From: Demequina silvatica
Lineage (GTDB): Bacteria; Actinomycetota; Actinomycetes; Actinomycetales; Demequinaceae
Direction of reading: 5' to 3'
Length of the DNA: 64,000 nt
NCBI RefSeq assembly: GCF_000971215.1
Contig: NZ_BBMA01000005.1
Location: 246,842 to 310,841, forward strand
Shown: positions 56,135-64,000 of the stretch, piece after piece
Position numbering within the stretch: position 1 is the first letter of the stretch
How the letters are laid out: every line of letters starts with the position of its first letter
The notes under the pieces: generated by a model
Told to the model about the DNA's origin: nothing
Seen by the model: the letters and a program-made list of their open reading frames with translations, nothing else
Databases searched by the model: none
Translations under genes and position numbers: made by a program

Positions 56135-56740
56135 CTAGCCCTCGATGACCAGGTCCGCGCGGTCGCGGGTGCCGTCCACGATGCGCGCATTCGCCGCGTC
56201 CACCGTGTCGACCCACGCGGCCGCGGCCCCAGGATCGCGCCCCGTGGCGATGCGTCGCGCGACCAGCCGCTCGCGCGCCACCTCCCACGGCACGTCGAGG
56301 CACCACAGCTCCGTCAGCAGCGGGCGCACGCGAGGCCATAGCCCCAGGTAGTTGCCCTCGACCACCACCACCCGGGCCTCGGCGGGGACGGGAAGCCGGT
56401 CCGGCACCACGTCGTGGAGCGCACGGTCGTAGTCGGGCGCGAGCACCGCGTCCCCCGCCGCGACGCGGGTGAGCAACGCCACGAACGCGTCGGCGTCGAA
56501 GGTCTCGGGCGCGCCCTTACGGTCCGCGAGCCCTCGCGCCGCCAGCTCCAATCCCGGCAGGTGGAAGCCGTCCATCGGCAGGTACGCGGCGGGCACCCCG
56601 CGCGCGTCGAGCCCCGCCACCACCGAGCGCGCGAGCGTCGACTTCCCCGCGCCCGGTCCCCCGGCGATGCCGATCACCGCCCGGCCGCCCTGGGCGAGCG
56701 CCGCGGCCCGCGCGACCAGCTCGGCGCGCGACGCGCTCAC
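56135..56740 (-). CDS. Uridine/panthothenate-kinase-like P-loop kinase
   Basis: The 201-aa protein has Walker A GIAGGPGAGKST, the segment AAYLPMDGFHLPG (substrate Asp), and VVVVEGNYLGLW, all typical of the PRK/uridine kinase superfamily of nucleoside and sugar kinases. The GTG start overlaps the stop of the CPBP gene (GTGA). The exact substrate is not clear. Confidence 0.85.
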   Translation of the reverse strand: MSASRAELVARAAALAQGGRAVIGIAGGPGAGKSTLARSVVAGLDARGVPAAYLPMDGFHLPGLELAARGLADRKGAPETFDADAFVALLTRVAAGDAVLAPDYDRALHDVVPDRLPVPAEARVVVVEGNYLGLWPRVRPLLTELWCLDVPWEVARERLVARRIATGRDPGAAAAWVDTVDAANARIVDGTRDRADLVIEG

Positions 56741-57558
56741 GGCGCCGTGATGAACACGTCGAACAGCTCCGGGTGGTGGGCGTGGACGAGGACGGCGAAC
56801 ACCACCGCGTCGAACAGCAGATGCACGGTCACCACGTAGGGCAGCGACTTGGTGCGCGCGAAGATCCAGCCCTGGACCAGCGCGAACGGGACGGTGAGCA
56901 GCGGACCCCACTCGCGGTACCCGAGCTCCCACAGGAAGCTCACGAACACCATCGCCTGCAGGATATTCGCGGTCCACATCGGGAAGTGGCTGCGCAGCAG
57001 GGCGAACACCACGCAGATGAAGAACAGCTCGTCCCACAGGCCCACCGCGTTGACGCCCACGAACAGCCGCGCGATGTCGCCCTCGCCGTCAAGGTCGGGC
57101 CAGTTGAGGTACGCGCCCGAGCCGATGAAGTAGAACGGCAGGATCAGGTACCCCGCGAGCACCACGATCCCGAGATAGATCCACATGGTCCGCGTCCACC
57201 GCTGGCCCGTCCCGATGGGGAACGTGATGGTGCGGTCCTTGAACGCGAGGCGCGAGATCAGCGTCGGCACCAGCACCGCGCCGCCCAGCGCGAGCGTGAA
57301 GCGCAGCATCCCGGCGTCGGAGAGGTCGGCCTTGAGCGAGATGGTCGAGATGATGAGCTGGCCGAGCGCGATCAGCCCGAGGTCGCGCCCCAGCCGCCGG
57401 TCCACCACGATGCCGAGGACCACGCCGGCTACCAGCACGATGAAACCGAGGGGCCTCACGTGCACGGCGAAGAGCAGCACGGCGGCCCCGCACACGAGCA
57501 CCGCCGCCAGGAGGCGCAAGCCGGCCGCCGCATCGTCCCTGCGCACGCCCGCCGTCAT
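56737..57558 (-). CDS. CPBP-family membrane protein
   Basis: A 273-aa protein with seven or eight spans. The segments GLWDELFFICVVFALL, WELGYREWGPLL and HLLFDAVVF match the CPBP (CAAX-protease/bacteriocin-processing) pattern, but the usual EExxxR reads DExxx without the Arg, so protease activity is uncertain. A dispersed motif (57529) gives RRDDAA at residues 6-11, and CACAGT lies 6 bases before the ATG. Confidence 0.75.
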   Translation of the reverse strand: MTAGVRRDDAAAGLRLLAAVLVCGAAVLLFAVHVRPLGFIVLVAGVVLGIVVDRRLGRDLGLIALGQLIISTISLKADLSDAGMLRFTLALGGAVLVPTLISRLAFKDRTITFPIGTGQRWTRTMWIYLGIVVLAGYLILPFYFIGSGAYLNWPDLDGEGDIARLFVGVNAVGLWDELFFICVVFALLRSHFPMWTANILQAMVFVSFLWELGYREWGPLLTVPFALVQGWIFARTKSLPYVVTVHLLFDAVVFAVLVHAHHPELFDVFITAP

Positions 57559-57586
57559 GCCGCCACTGTGCCAGACGCCCGGACGC

Positions 57587-57624
57587 GTCGAAGGCCGCAC
57601 CCGCGGACGGGTGCGGCCTTCGAC
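57587..57624 (-). terminator. Terminator hairpin after leuD
   Basis: GTCGAAGGCCGCACCC and its exact complement form a 16-bp stem with a 6-base loop. It directly abuts the GGACGATGCG at 57625, which stands between it and the leuD stop. Confidence 0.75.
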
Positions 57625-57634
57625 GGACGATGCG
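57625..57634 (+). repeat. GGACGATGCG dispersed motif, between leuD stop and terminator
   Basis: Exact copy with flank GGGGTT, 4 bases from the leuD stop codon. Confidence 0.85.
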
Positions 57635-57638
57635 GGGG

Positions 57639-58280
57639 TTACGCCTCGACGGGACGCGCGGCCTCGATGTGGACCGACGGCAGGTGCTTCGACGGCAGCG
57701 TCTTGGGACGCCACGCGGCGCGGGTGGCCTCGAACGCGGTGATGTCCTCCTCGTGCTGGAGGGTCAGGCCGATGTCGTCGAGGCCCTCCATGAGGCGCCA
57801 GCGCACGTAGTCGTCGATCTCGAACGGCACGGTGAGCTCGCCGCACGTGACGGTGCGGTCCTCGAGGGAGACGGTGATCTCCTTGCCGGGCTCCGCGTCG
57901 AGCAGCTTCCACAGCAGCTCGACGTTCTCCTGCGAGACCACGGCTGCGAGGAGGCCCTGCTTGCCGGAGTTGCCGCGGAAGATGTCCGCGAAGCGCGAGG
58001 CGATGACCACCTTGAAGCCGTAGTCCTTGAGCGCCCACACGGCGTGCTCGCGGGACGAGCCGGTACCGAAGTCGGGGCCCGCCACCAGGACGGAGCCGTT
58101 CTTGTAGGCCTCCTGGTTGAGGATGAACTCCGAGTCGCCGCGCCAGGCGGCGAACAGCGCGTCGTCGAAGCCGGTCTTGGTGACGCGCTTGAGGTAGACG
58201 GCGGGGATGATCTGGTCGGTGTCGACGTTCGAGCGCCGCAGCGGGACGCCCACACCGGTGTGCGTGGTGAACTTCTCCAT
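57639..58280 (-). CDS. leuD: 3-isopropylmalate dehydratase small subunit
   Basis: Partner of LeuC in leucine synthesis. The 213-aa protein has [22 protein letters not shown] near the N-terminus (in two parts) and [17 protein letters not shown], the swivelling-domain signature. It begins 12 bases after the leuC stop, with a GGAGCCACC element upstream. Confidence 0.97.
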   Translation of the reverse strand: MEKFTTHTGVGVPLRRSNVDTDQIIPAVYLKRVTKTGFDDALFAAWRGDSEFILNQEAYKNGSVLVAGPDFGTGSSREHAVWALKDYGFKVVIASRFADIFRGNSGKQGLLAAVVSQENVELLWKLLDAEPGKEITVSLEDRTVTCGELTVPFEIDDYVRWRLMEGLDDIGLTLQHEEDITAFEATRAAWRPKTLPSKHLPSVHIEAARPVEA

Positions 58281-58292
58281 GGTGGTGGCTCC

Positions 58293-59717
58293 TTAGACCA
58301 GCGCCGCGGGGGCGTCGGCCAGGTCGGCGGGGCTGGACAGCGTGCCGCGCACCGCGGTGGCGGCGGCGACCAGGGGCGACACCAGGTGGGTACGGCCACC
58401 CTTGCCCTGACGGCCCTCGAAGTTGCGGTTCGACGTGGACGCCGAACGCTCCTGCGGACGCAGCTGATCGGGGTTCATGCCCAGGCACATCGAGCATCCC
58501 GCGTTGCGCCACTCGGCGCCGAAGTCGATGAAGACCTTGTCGAGGCCCTCGGCCTCGGCCTGGAGGCGGACACGCGCGGAGCCGGGGACCACCAGGAAGC
58601 GGACGCCCTCGGCCTTGGTGCGGCCCTGGATGATCTCGGCGGCGGCGCGGAGGTCCTCGATGCGGCCGTTGGTGCACGAGCCGAGGAAGACCGTGTCGAT
58701 GGCGATGTCGCGCAGCGGCGTGCCCGGGGTGAGGCCCATGTACTCGAGCGCGTTCGCGGCGGCCTCGCGGTCGACCTCGTCGGCGATGTCGTCGGGGTTG
58801 GGGACGGTCGCGGACAGCGGCAGGCCCTGGCCGGGGTTGGTGCCCCAGGTGACGAAAGGCTCGAGGTCGCTCGCGTCGAGGTCGACCTGCGTGTCGAACA
58901 CGGCGTCCTCGTCGGTGACGAGGGTCTTCCAGTACTCGACGGCGGCGTCCCAGTCCTCGCCCTCGGGGGCGTGCGGGCGGCCCTGCACGTAGTCGAACGT
59001 GGTCTGGTCGGGCGCGATGATGCCGGCGCGGGCGCCCGCCTCGATCGACATGTTGCACACGGTCATGCGCGCCTCCATGGAGAGCGCACGGATCGCGTCG
59101 CCGCGGTACTCGAGCACGTAGCCCTGGCCGCCGCCGGTGCCGATCTTCGCGATGATCGCGAGGATGATGTCCTTGGCGGTGGAGCCCTCGGGCAGCTCGC
59201 CGTTCACGTTGATCGCCATGGTCTTGAACGGCTTGAGCGGCAGCGTCTGGGTCGCGAGCACGTGCTCGACCTCGGAGGTGCCGATGCCGAAGGCCAGCGA
59301 GCCGAAGGCGCCGTGCGTCGAGGTGTGCGAGTCGCCGCAGACCACCGTCATGCCCGGCATCGTGAGGCCCAGCTGGGGGCCCACCACGTGGACCACGCCC
59401 TGGTCCGCGTCGCCGAGCGAGTGGATGCGCACGCCGAACTCCTCGGCGTTGCTGCGCAGCGTGTTGATCTGGATGCGCGAGGTCTCGTCCGCGATCGGCA
59501 GGTCGATGTCGAGCGTCGGGGTGTTGTGGTCCTCGGTCGCGATGGTGAGGTCCGGGCGGCGGACCTGGCGACCCGCGAGGCGGAGGCCCTCGAAGGCCTG
59601 AGGCGAGGTCACCTCGTGGCACATGTGCAGGTCGATGTAGATGAGGTCGGGCGCACCGTCCTCACCCTTCCGGACCAGGTGGCTGGTCCACAGCTTCTCG
59701 GCGAGGGTGGTTCCCAT
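58293..59717 (-). CDS. leuC: 3-isopropylmalate dehydratase large subunit
   Basis: Aconitase-family Fe-S enzyme. The 474-aa protein has [19 protein letters not shown] and the [4Fe-4S] cysteines in GSCTNGR and [14 protein letters not shown] at 59717 is the start, with AAGGAG 8 bases upstream; the huge open frame further upstream is an artefact of GC content. It is divergent from its probable IclR-type regulator. Confidence 0.97.
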   Translation of the reverse strand: MGTTLAEKLWTSHLVRKGEDGAPDLIYIDLHMCHEVTSPQAFEGLRLAGRQVRRPDLTIATEDHNTPTLDIDLPIADETSRIQINTLRSNAEEFGVRIHSLGDADQGVVHVVGPQLGLTMPGMTVVCGDSHTSTHGAFGSLAFGIGTSEVEHVLATQTLPLKPFKTMAINVNGELPEGSTAKDIILAIIAKIGTGGGQGYVLEYRGDAIRALSMEARMTVCNMSIEAGARAGIIAPDQTTFDYVQGRPHAPEGEDWDAAVEYWKTLVTDEDAVFDTQVDLDASDLEPFVTWGTNPGQGLPLSATVPNPDDIADEVDREAAANALEYMGLTPGTPLRDIAIDTVFLGSCTNGRIEDLRAAAEIIQGRTKAEGVRFLVVPGSARVRLQAEAEGLDKVFIDFGAEWRNAGCSMCLGMNPDQLRPQERSASTSNRNFEGRQGKGGRTHLVSPLVAAATAVRGTLSSPADLADAPAALV

Positions 59718-59735
59718 CGCGATCTCCTTCGCAGG

Positions 59736-59765
59736 TCGACATCTCATGATTTGAGACGTTAGTAT
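59736..59765 (+). promoter_or_regulatory. Promoter of the leu regulator with operator in the spacer
   Basis: TCGACA (59736-59741) and TAGTAT (59760-59765) are 18 bases apart. The palindrome TCTCA-TGATT-TGAGA (59742-59756) fills most of the spacer. The -10 ends 6 bases before the GTG, so the regulator mRNA is leaderless. Binding there would repress the regulator and could control leuCD, whose start is 24 bases to the left. Confidence 0.65.
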
Positions 59766-59771
59766 CGCTCC

Positions 59772-60494
59772 GTGGACAATCATAGCGGTGTTGGTGTCAT
59801 TGACAAGGCGGCGGCAATCCTCGGCGCCTTGGAGCAGGGCCCTGCCACCCTGGCCGAGCTGGTCGCGAGCACGCACCTCGCGCGCCCGACCGTGCACCGC
59901 CTCGCGCTGGCCCTCGAGCACCACCACCTGGTGGGCCGCGACGCTTCCGGAGCGTTCACCCTGGGACGTCGCTTCGCGCAGCTCGCCGCGTCCGTGAACG
60001 AGGACCGCCTGGTCTCCGCCGCGCAGCCCGTCCTCACCGTCTTGCGCGACCGCACCGGCGAGTCCTCGCAGCTGTACCGCCCCCACGGCGACGAGCGCAT
60101 CTGCATCGCGGCCGCCGACCGCCCGATCGGCCTGCGCGACTCGATCCCGGTGGGCACCACCATGACCATGAAGGCCGGATCCGCCGCCAAGGTGCTGCTC
60201 GCCTGGGCCGAGCCCGAGCGCATGCACCGCGGGCTCGCGGAGGCCCGCTACACCGCCGCCGAGCTCGACCGCGTCCGCCAGCAGGGCTTCGCGGAGAGCG
60301 CGAGCGAGCGCGAGGCCGGCGTCGCCTCCGTGTCCGCGCCCGTGTGGGGCGCGGCCGGCACCGTCATCGCCGCGGTCTCCATCTCGGGCCCCGTCGAGCG
60401 GCTCACCTCGACGCCCGGCGCGGTCCACGCCCCAGCCGTCACCGACGCCGCGCGCCAGCTCACCGAGGTGCTGCAGCGCACCGTCATCGCCTGA
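59772..60494 (+). CDS. ndgR: IclR-family regulator of leucine biosynthesis
   Basis: The 240-aa protein has an N-terminal winged helix (about 5-65, [23 protein letters not shown]) and an IclR ligand domain (about 80-240). An IclR gene divergent from leuCD is the NdgR/LtbR position in Actinobacteria, where the protein controls leucine and related amino-acid genes. The start is GTG without a leader. Confidence 0.85.
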   Translation: MDNHSGVGVIDKAAAILGALEQGPATLAELVASTHLARPTVHRLALALEHHHLVGRDASGAFTLGRRFAQLAASVNEDRLVSAAQPVLTVLRDRTGESSQLYRPHGDERICIAAADRPIGLRDSIPVGTTMTMKAGSAAKVLLAWAEPERMHRGLAEARYTAAELDRVRQQGFAESASEREAGVASVSAPVWGAAGTVIAAVSISGPVERLTSTPGAVHAPAVTDAARQLTEVLQRTVIA

Positions 60495-60512
60495 CGCGCA
60501 GAACCCGGCCCG

Positions 60513-60522
60513 CGCATCGTCC
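60513..60522 (-). repeat. GGACGATGCG dispersed motif, after the leu regulator
   Basis: Exact copy 18 bases after the stop; on the sense strand it reads CGCATCGTCC, as after the other genes. Confidence 0.85.
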
Positions 60523-60578
60523 CCCCGCGGTGACCTACGTCCCTGGCGCCGCGCGCGCCGCGGGCGGACCCTGAAGCC

Positions 60579-61106
60579 ATGGACATCGTGGTCTTCGAGT
60601 CGCTGTACGGCAACACCGCCGCCGTGGCCGCCGCCATCGCCGTGGGGCTCGGCGAGGATACCCGCGCGCTCACCACGTCCGAGGCGACGCCCGACGTGGT
60701 CGCCGCCGCGCGCGTCGTGGTCGCGGGGGCGCCGGTCCACGCCATGAGCCTGCCGACCGCCGCGACGCGCGAGTCCGCACGCGCCAAGCCGCAGGGCGCC
60801 GAGCACATGCCCGCCGACCTCGGCCACCTGTCCATGCGCGAATGGCTGACCGCGCTGCCCCGCGGCCCGCGGCTCGGCGCGGCGTTCGACACGCGGGTGC
60901 GCGGGCCCCTGGGGCACGGCTCGTCGAAGGCCATCGCGCAGACCCTCGAGGCGTGCGGCTTCACCCTTCTCGACGCTCCGCGCGGGTTCACGGTGCACAT
61001 GCACACGTCCTCGTCCGAGCCCGCGGCGCTCCTCGCGCGCGGACAGCTGGACCTCGCGCGCGAGTGGGGAGAGCAGCTGCGCGAGCGGGCGGCCGCGCTC
61101 GTCTAG
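60579..61106 (+). CDS. Flavodoxin-domain protein
   Basis: The 175-aa protein opens [20 protein letters not shown], the flavodoxin FMN-phosphate loop (S/T-x-Y-G-N-T), followed by [14 protein letters not shown], and keeps an alpha/beta length typical of flavodoxin/NO-synthase-type domains. The electron-transfer partner is unknown. No strong ribosome binding site is visible. Confidence 0.8.
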   Translation: MDIVVFESLYGNTAAVAAAIAVGLGEDTRALTTSEATPDVVAAARVVVAGAPVHAMSLPTAATRESARAKPQGAEHMPADLGHLSMREWLTALPRGPRLGAAFDTRVRGPLGHGSSKAIAQTLEACGFTLLDAPRGFTVHMHTSSSEPAALLARGQLDLAREWGEQLRERAAALV

Positions 61107-61117
61107 GCCCCTGCCTG

Positions 61118-61127
61118 GGACGATGCG
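61118..61127 (+). repeat. GGACGATGCG dispersed motif, between convergent genes
   Basis: Exact copy in the 26-base gap between the flavodoxin and roadblock stops, next to the roadblock stop codon. Confidence 0.85.
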
Positions 61128-61132
61128 CGGGG

Positions 61133-61510
61133 TCAGTCCGCGCCGAACGCCGCCTGCGCGTCGTCGAGGTCGCGCGCCAGGCGTCGCACCCGACGATGCA
61201 GATCGCCGACGTCGACGACCGCGTCCGCCACCACCGTGAGCGAGTAGCCGCAGTCGAGCGGGCGGACGATCGCGACGGACTCGTCACCGACGAGGATCGA
61301 CCCCTGCGACGCGCCCAGCGCGAGCGTGTCGCTCGCCACCGCGGCCACCCCGAGAGCCGTCGCGGTCGCCGCTGCCGCGTGGTCGCGCGCCTCGAGCTGC
61401 ACCTCGTCGAAGAGGGGCAGCCCGTCGCGGCTCGCGACGATCACGCGGCTCACCTCGGGCACCCGGTGCAGCACGGCCGCGACCTCGGCTGCCGCCTCGC
61501 GCAGGCTCAT
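61133..61510 (-). CDS. Roadblock/LC7-domain protein (third in operon)
   Basis: A 125-aa single-domain roadblock protein ([23 protein letters not shown], later [21 protein letters not shown]). Roadblock proteins pair with Ras-like GTPases and act as GAPs or scaffolds. It overlaps the preceding roadblock gene by 4 bases. Confidence 0.8.
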   Translation of the reverse strand: MSLREAAAEVAAVLHRVPEVSRVIVASRDGLPLFDEVQLEARDHAAAATATALGVAAVASDTLALGASQGSILVGDESVAIVRPLDCGYSLTVVADAVVDVGDLHRRVRRLARDLDDAQAAFGAD

Positions 61511-61887
61511 ACGCCGGCCTCGACGCGCCACCCGCCCAGCAGGGGCCGAACCGCGGACTCGGCCGCGGACCTCAGGAGGGCGAGGTCGACGTCCGCACGC
61601 GCGACCGCGGCGAGCACGTGCGCGGCATCGATGGGCTGGACCACCAGCACGCCGCTGGCGGTCCTCACCACGACCGTGTCGAGCGCCCCGAGCCGGAACG
61701 CGGCGGCGACGGACTGCGCGAGGCCCAGCAGCGTCGCGGTCACCGCGGCCCCCGTGTCGCGCTCGGCGAGGGTCGCGTCGTCGTAGACCGCGATGCCGTC
61801 GGATCGCGCCAGCAGCACGCGGGTGACGTCCGGGACCGCGCGACGGATCTGCGCGGAGGCCATGAGCCCGTGCTTGGGGATGATCAC
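61507..61887 (-). CDS. Roadblock/LC7-domain protein (second in operon)
   Basis: A 126-aa roadblock protein (VPDVTRVLLARSDGIAVYDD, then ALDTVVVRTASGVLVVQPID). The GTG start overlaps the GTPase stop as GTGA; an ATG at 61863 is the alternative. It is diverged from the other two copies. Confidence 0.8.
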   Translation of the reverse strand: MIIPKHGLMASAQIRRAVPDVTRVLLARSDGIAVYDDATLAERDTGAAVTATLLGLAQSVAAAFRLGALDTVVVRTASGVLVVQPIDAAHVLAAVARADVDLALLRSAAESAVRPLLGGWRVEAGV

Positions 61888-62405
61888 GACGCCACCCCCG
61901 CGAGGGAGGCCACGCGTGCGAGCAGGCTGCGGCACTCGTCGGGGTCGCGAGGGTCGCACCTGACAATCGCGTCCGCGGGCACGCCGACGAACGCGGCGAG
62001 CTCGGACGCGGGCAGCGCGGCCTCGTCCCAGCGGTTCGCCGCGAGGACGAACGGCACGTCGGGCGCAAAGCCGGCGAACGCACGCACGATGCTGCGCAGC
62101 TGGGCACGCGCCTGGAGCCTGCTCGCGTCGAGCACGAGCACGTACGCATGCATGCCCTGTGCGAGGACCGGCCACATGAAGTTGAAGCGCTCCTGGCCGG
62201 GCGTGCCGAAGAGCGTGAGACGCACGCCGTCCACCTCGGCGGACCCGTGGTCCATCGCGGTGGTGGTCGTGTCCTTGAGCGCACGCGTGGCGTCCGAGAC
62301 CGCATGCTCGCTGTGCAGCGCCTCGGCGTCGCTCGCCGAACGGATGAAGGTGGTCTTGCCGGCGCCGAAAGGTCCAGCGACGACGATCTTGAGGATGGCG
62401 TCCAT
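61884..62405 (-). CDS. MglA/CvnD-like small Ras-type GTPase
   Basis: The 173-aa GTPase has P-loop AGPFGAGKTTFI, switch-region DTTTTAMDHG, G3 LFGTPGQERF, and NRWD in place of the usual (N/T)KxD. It resembles actinobacterial CvnD ATP/GTP-binding proteins of the conservons and MglA. Three roadblock genes flank it in one unit, but no CvnA-type kinase or DUF742 gene is present here. Confidence 0.88.
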   Translation of the reverse strand: MDAILKIVVAGPFGAGKTTFIRSASDAEALHSEHAVSDATRALKDTTTTAMDHGSAEVDGVRLTLFGTPGQERFNFMWPVLAQGMHAYVLVLDASRLQARAQLRSIVRAFAGFAPDVPFVLAANRWDEAALPASELAAFVGVPADAIVRCDPRDPDECRSLLARVASLAGVAS

Positions 62406-62420
62406 GGCGGGCCATGCCTC

Positions 62421-62448
62421 GACCGGGGCGGGGTCAACCGCCCCGGTC
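62421..62448 (-). terminator. Hairpin between first roadblock gene and GTPase gene
   Basis: GACCGGGGCGG and its complement form a perfect 11-bp stem with a 6-base loop in the 55-base gap. It could reduce expression of the downstream GTPase relative to the first roadblock protein. Confidence 0.55.
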
Positions 62449-62460
62449 GACGCACGGGTC

Positions 62461-62826
62461 CTAGATCTCGAGCGCCTGCTCGATGGTCTGGAGCTGGCGG
62501 CGCGCCATCGCGAGGTTCGCACGCGACTTGTCGAGCACCAGGTAGAGGAACAGCCCCTGGCCCGACTGCGAGCTCACCAGGCGCACCAGGTGGAACTGCT
62601 TGCCGAGCGTGATGAGGATGTCCTCGATCGTGTCGTCCAGGCCCAACGAGCCCATGACGCGCAGCTTCGCGCGCACCACCTCGGTGTTGCCCGCGGCGGC
62701 GAGCTCGAGGTCGATGCCGGAGCCCGCGGTTGCGAGGGTCATGCCGGAGTCGTAGTCGACGAGCGCGGCTGCGACGGCGCCGTCGATCGCGACGGCAGCC
62801 TGGACGGAGTCATTTGCGGTGGCCAT
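62461..62826 (-). CDS. Roadblock/LC7-domain protein (first in operon)
   Basis: A 121-aa roadblock-type protein (GAVAAALVDYDSGMTLATAGSG, VVRAKLRVMG, LVRLVSSQSGQGLFLYLVLD). Single-domain proteins of this length often form homodimers. AAAGG precedes the ATG. A CRP-type site lies about 180 bases upstream. Confidence 0.8.
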   Translation of the reverse strand: MATANDSVQAAVAIDGAVAAALVDYDSGMTLATAGSGIDLELAAAGNTEVVRAKLRVMGSLGLDDTIEDILITLGKQFHLVRLVSSQSGQGLFLYLVLDKSRANLAMARRQLQTIEQALEI

Positions 62827-63114
62827 GGTGGCGCCTTTCAGGGGGGACGGCGCACTGCTCCCTCAGCAGGGGGTGCAATCGTTGCGCAGGGGGGGACGTC
62901 GGGGCGGTCCGTGCCGCTCCCGACCGCGAGCACGCCCTCAGCCGGCGCGTCGCGAAAGGAAATCTACGCGGAGCGCCCGGGGCAGGCGCAAACCGGCCAC
63001 GCCGGACTGTGACGAGCATCACATGACGACGCAATAACAGTGATTTAGCAGGAAAACGCCCATCTCCGACACCTGTCAAAGTCGCCGCAGCGGGTCTCCG
63101 CCTATCGTGGGGCC
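62827..63114. other. Divergent region between roadblock operon and DCC-family gene
   Basis: 288 bases. It contains a consensus CRP-type palindrome (63008-63023), an AT-richer stretch (about 63025-63060), and TATCGT 6 bases before the start at 63115. A possible minus-strand TTGACA (around 63074-63079) lacks a good -10. No gene is supported. Confidence 0.55.
63008..63023. promoter_or_regulatory. CRP/GlxR-type binding site
   Basis: TGTGA-CGAGCA-TCACA matches the CRP-family consensus TGTGA-N6-TCACA perfectly. It lies about 90-105 bases before the DCC-family gene and about 180 before the roadblock operon, so it may control either or both. Confidence 0.65.
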
Positions 63115-63570
63115 ATGCGCGCCCTGGTGATCTTCGACGGCGACTGCGGGCTGTGCAACGGGTTCGTGGCGTGGCTCATCACGCACGACCCGCAGCGGCG
63201 CTTCCTCATCGCGGGCAGCGCGGGCGAGGCCGGTCGCGCGGCGCTCGACGCCGCCGGGCTGGGGCCCGAGATCGCGGCGTCCACCATCGTCGTGTGGGAC
63301 GGGCGGGAGGCACTGCTGCGGACCGATGCGCTGGCAAGGATCGCGCGCGGCCTCCCCTGGCCGTGGCGCGCGGCCGCGGCGATGCGGGTGGTCCCGCGCC
63401 CGCTTCGCGACGCCGCCTACGACCAGGTCGCGCGCCGCCGCCCGCGCAGGCCCGCCGAGGACCCGGCGTGCGGGGTCCCGCGGCGGGACCTGCGCGAACT
63501 GTGGCTCTCGCGGCTGGTGACGGTCGAGACCATCGACGACCTGGCCGAGGCCCCCGCGCCGCGGCTGTGA
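63115..63570 (+). CDS. DCC-family (DUF393) thiol-disulfide oxidoreductase-like protein
   Basis: The 151-aa protein begins MRALVIFDGDCGLCNGFVAW; the DGDCGLCN motif defines the DCC family, predicted thioredoxin-fold proteins. TATCGT lies 6 bases before the ATG, so the mRNA may be leaderless. A terminator shared with the convergent tRNA follows. Confidence 0.88.
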   Translation: MRALVIFDGDCGLCNGFVAWLITHDPQRRFLIAGSAGEAGRAALDAAGLGPEIAASTIVVWDGREALLRTDALARIARGLPWPWRAAAAMRVVPRPLRDAAYDQVARRRPRRPAEDPACGVPRRDLRELWLSRLVTVETIDDLAEAPAPRL

Positions 63571-63590
63571 CGTCCGCGACGAGAAACCAA

Positions 63591-63622
63591 GAAACCCCCC
63601 GCCCTGCTGGGCGAGGGGTTTC
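63591..63622. terminator. Bidirectional terminator between DCC gene and tRNA-Glu
   Basis: GAAACCCC..CGCC and GGGCG..GGGGTTTC pair in a GC-rich stem with flanking T/A bases on both sides, ending 3 bases from the tRNA CCA. Confidence 0.7.
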
Positions 63623-63624
63623 GC

Positions 63625-63700
63625 TGGTAGCCCCGACGGGATTCGAACCCGCGCTACCGCCTTGAGAGGGCGGCGTGCTAGGCCGCTACACAACGGGGCC
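63625..63700 (-). tRNA. tRNA-Glu (anticodon CTC)
   Basis: The minus strand folds as a cloverleaf: acceptor GGCCCCG/CGGGGCT (first pair G-U), anticodon stem CCGCC/GGCGG around loop CTCTCAA, T arm GCGGG-TTCGAAT-CCCGT, discriminator A and an encoded CCA. The anticodon CTC reads GAG. Length with CCA is 76. Confidence 0.95.
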
Positions 63701-63745
63701 CTAGCTGCTGTCGCCACCCTGACCGGGCGGCTGGCGCGAGATAAG

Positions 63746-63775
63746 ACTTTACAGCATGGTCGGCGCAGATTCCAA
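63746..63775 (-). promoter_or_regulatory. Promoter of tRNA-Glu
   Basis: On the minus strand TTGGAA (63770-63775) and TAAAGT (63746-63751) are 18 bases apart, about 45 bases before the mature tRNA. Confidence 0.6.
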
Positions 63776-64000
63776 ATCGGCACCCCGCGCCTTCGCGTGC
63801 GACCCGCCCATGATCCCATGACCAGGGATTTCGCGTCGCGCGCGCAGCAGCGATCGGGCCGCTCCCGGGCCCCGGTGATCGATTCCTGCAGAAGAACGCA
63901 CCCGGATCCGCACTCGCGTATCACCGCGCCGAGCCACGCCGGCGGGCGCCGGCGACGCAGGACGATGCGCCGGGCACCCCAGACCCGGGCCCACCACCCC
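63776..64000. other. Unannotated right edge of the window
   Basis: No coding frame has a credible start, motif or ribosome binding site. One exact GGACGATGCG (63960-63969, forward) lies here. A gene may begin beyond the edge. Confidence 0.4.

Noticed and set aside
58293..61004. A 903-codon frame extending leuC upstream through the divergent regulator
   Set aside because: LeuC begins at 59717 with a ribosome binding site; the extension is antisense to the IclR gene.

Overview
The window comes from a very GC-rich (by eye about 70% or more) actinobacterial chromosome. The evidence is the gene order leuC-leuD-murA-plsC-gpsA-ddl, thiL, rpmB-DAK-recG, rsmD-coaD-DUF177-rpmF-rnc-mutM and rplU-rpmA-obg-proB-proA-nadD, together with GTG/TTG starts, 4-nt gene overlaps and several apparently leaderless genes. 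A Micrococcales lineage (Cellulomonas/Demequina-like) is the best guess, but this is inference. No insertion sequence, phage gene, rRNA or CRISPR array is visible.

Layout. 1-8.9 kb (minus strand): nadD (cut by the window edge), a 48-aa membrane protein, proA, proB, obg, rpmA, rplU, an SRPBCC-like gene and RNase E/G. 9.3-17.4 kb: cydABDC, then a GAF-domain histidine kinase facing its likely response regulator. 17.4-21.1 kb (minus): mutM, rnc, rpmF, DUF177, coaD, rsmD. 21.1-30 kb: an accessory block with a SipW-type signal peptidase between two probable substrates, an AGE-family epimerase, a TetR regulator with a divergent ABC exporter, and a PAP2-diacylglycerol kinase fusion. 30-35.3 kb: recG, DAK/FakA-like, rpmB, thiL. 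35.3-50.8 kb: a second accessory block with a TfoX-like protein, paired quinone reductases, an XRE regulator with two membrane proteins, a MATE pump, a DUF3515 lipoprotein, a sugar ABC transporter with its catabolic genes and a ROK repressor. 50.9-60.5 kb: ddl, gpsA, plsC, murA, a pfkB kinase, a P-loop kinase, a CPBP protein, leuD, leuC and the divergent IclR regulator. 60.6-63.7 kb: a flavodoxin, three roadblock proteins with an MglA-like GTPase, a DCC-family protein and tRNA-Glu(CTC).

The most striking signal is not a gene. The 10-mer GGACGATGCG occurs 34 times (both strands counted), against roughly 0.3 expected by composition. Fifteen copies lie between genes, several directly after stop codons, two pairs form inverted repeats, and the 19 coding copies mostly read Asp-Asp-Ala or Ala-Ser-Ser. 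The flanks extend it to about GGGACGATGCGSSGGYCG. It resembles a selected genome-wide signal such as an uptake, recombination, protein-binding or 3'-end element; its role is unknown to me. Other structure not explained by genes includes a roughly 90-bp repeat in two copies, a 13-bp tandem repeat carrying stop codons in all three frames, two large inverted repeats, and a shared CGAAA-N11-TTTCG operator that ties the ROK repressor to the sugar ABC locus.
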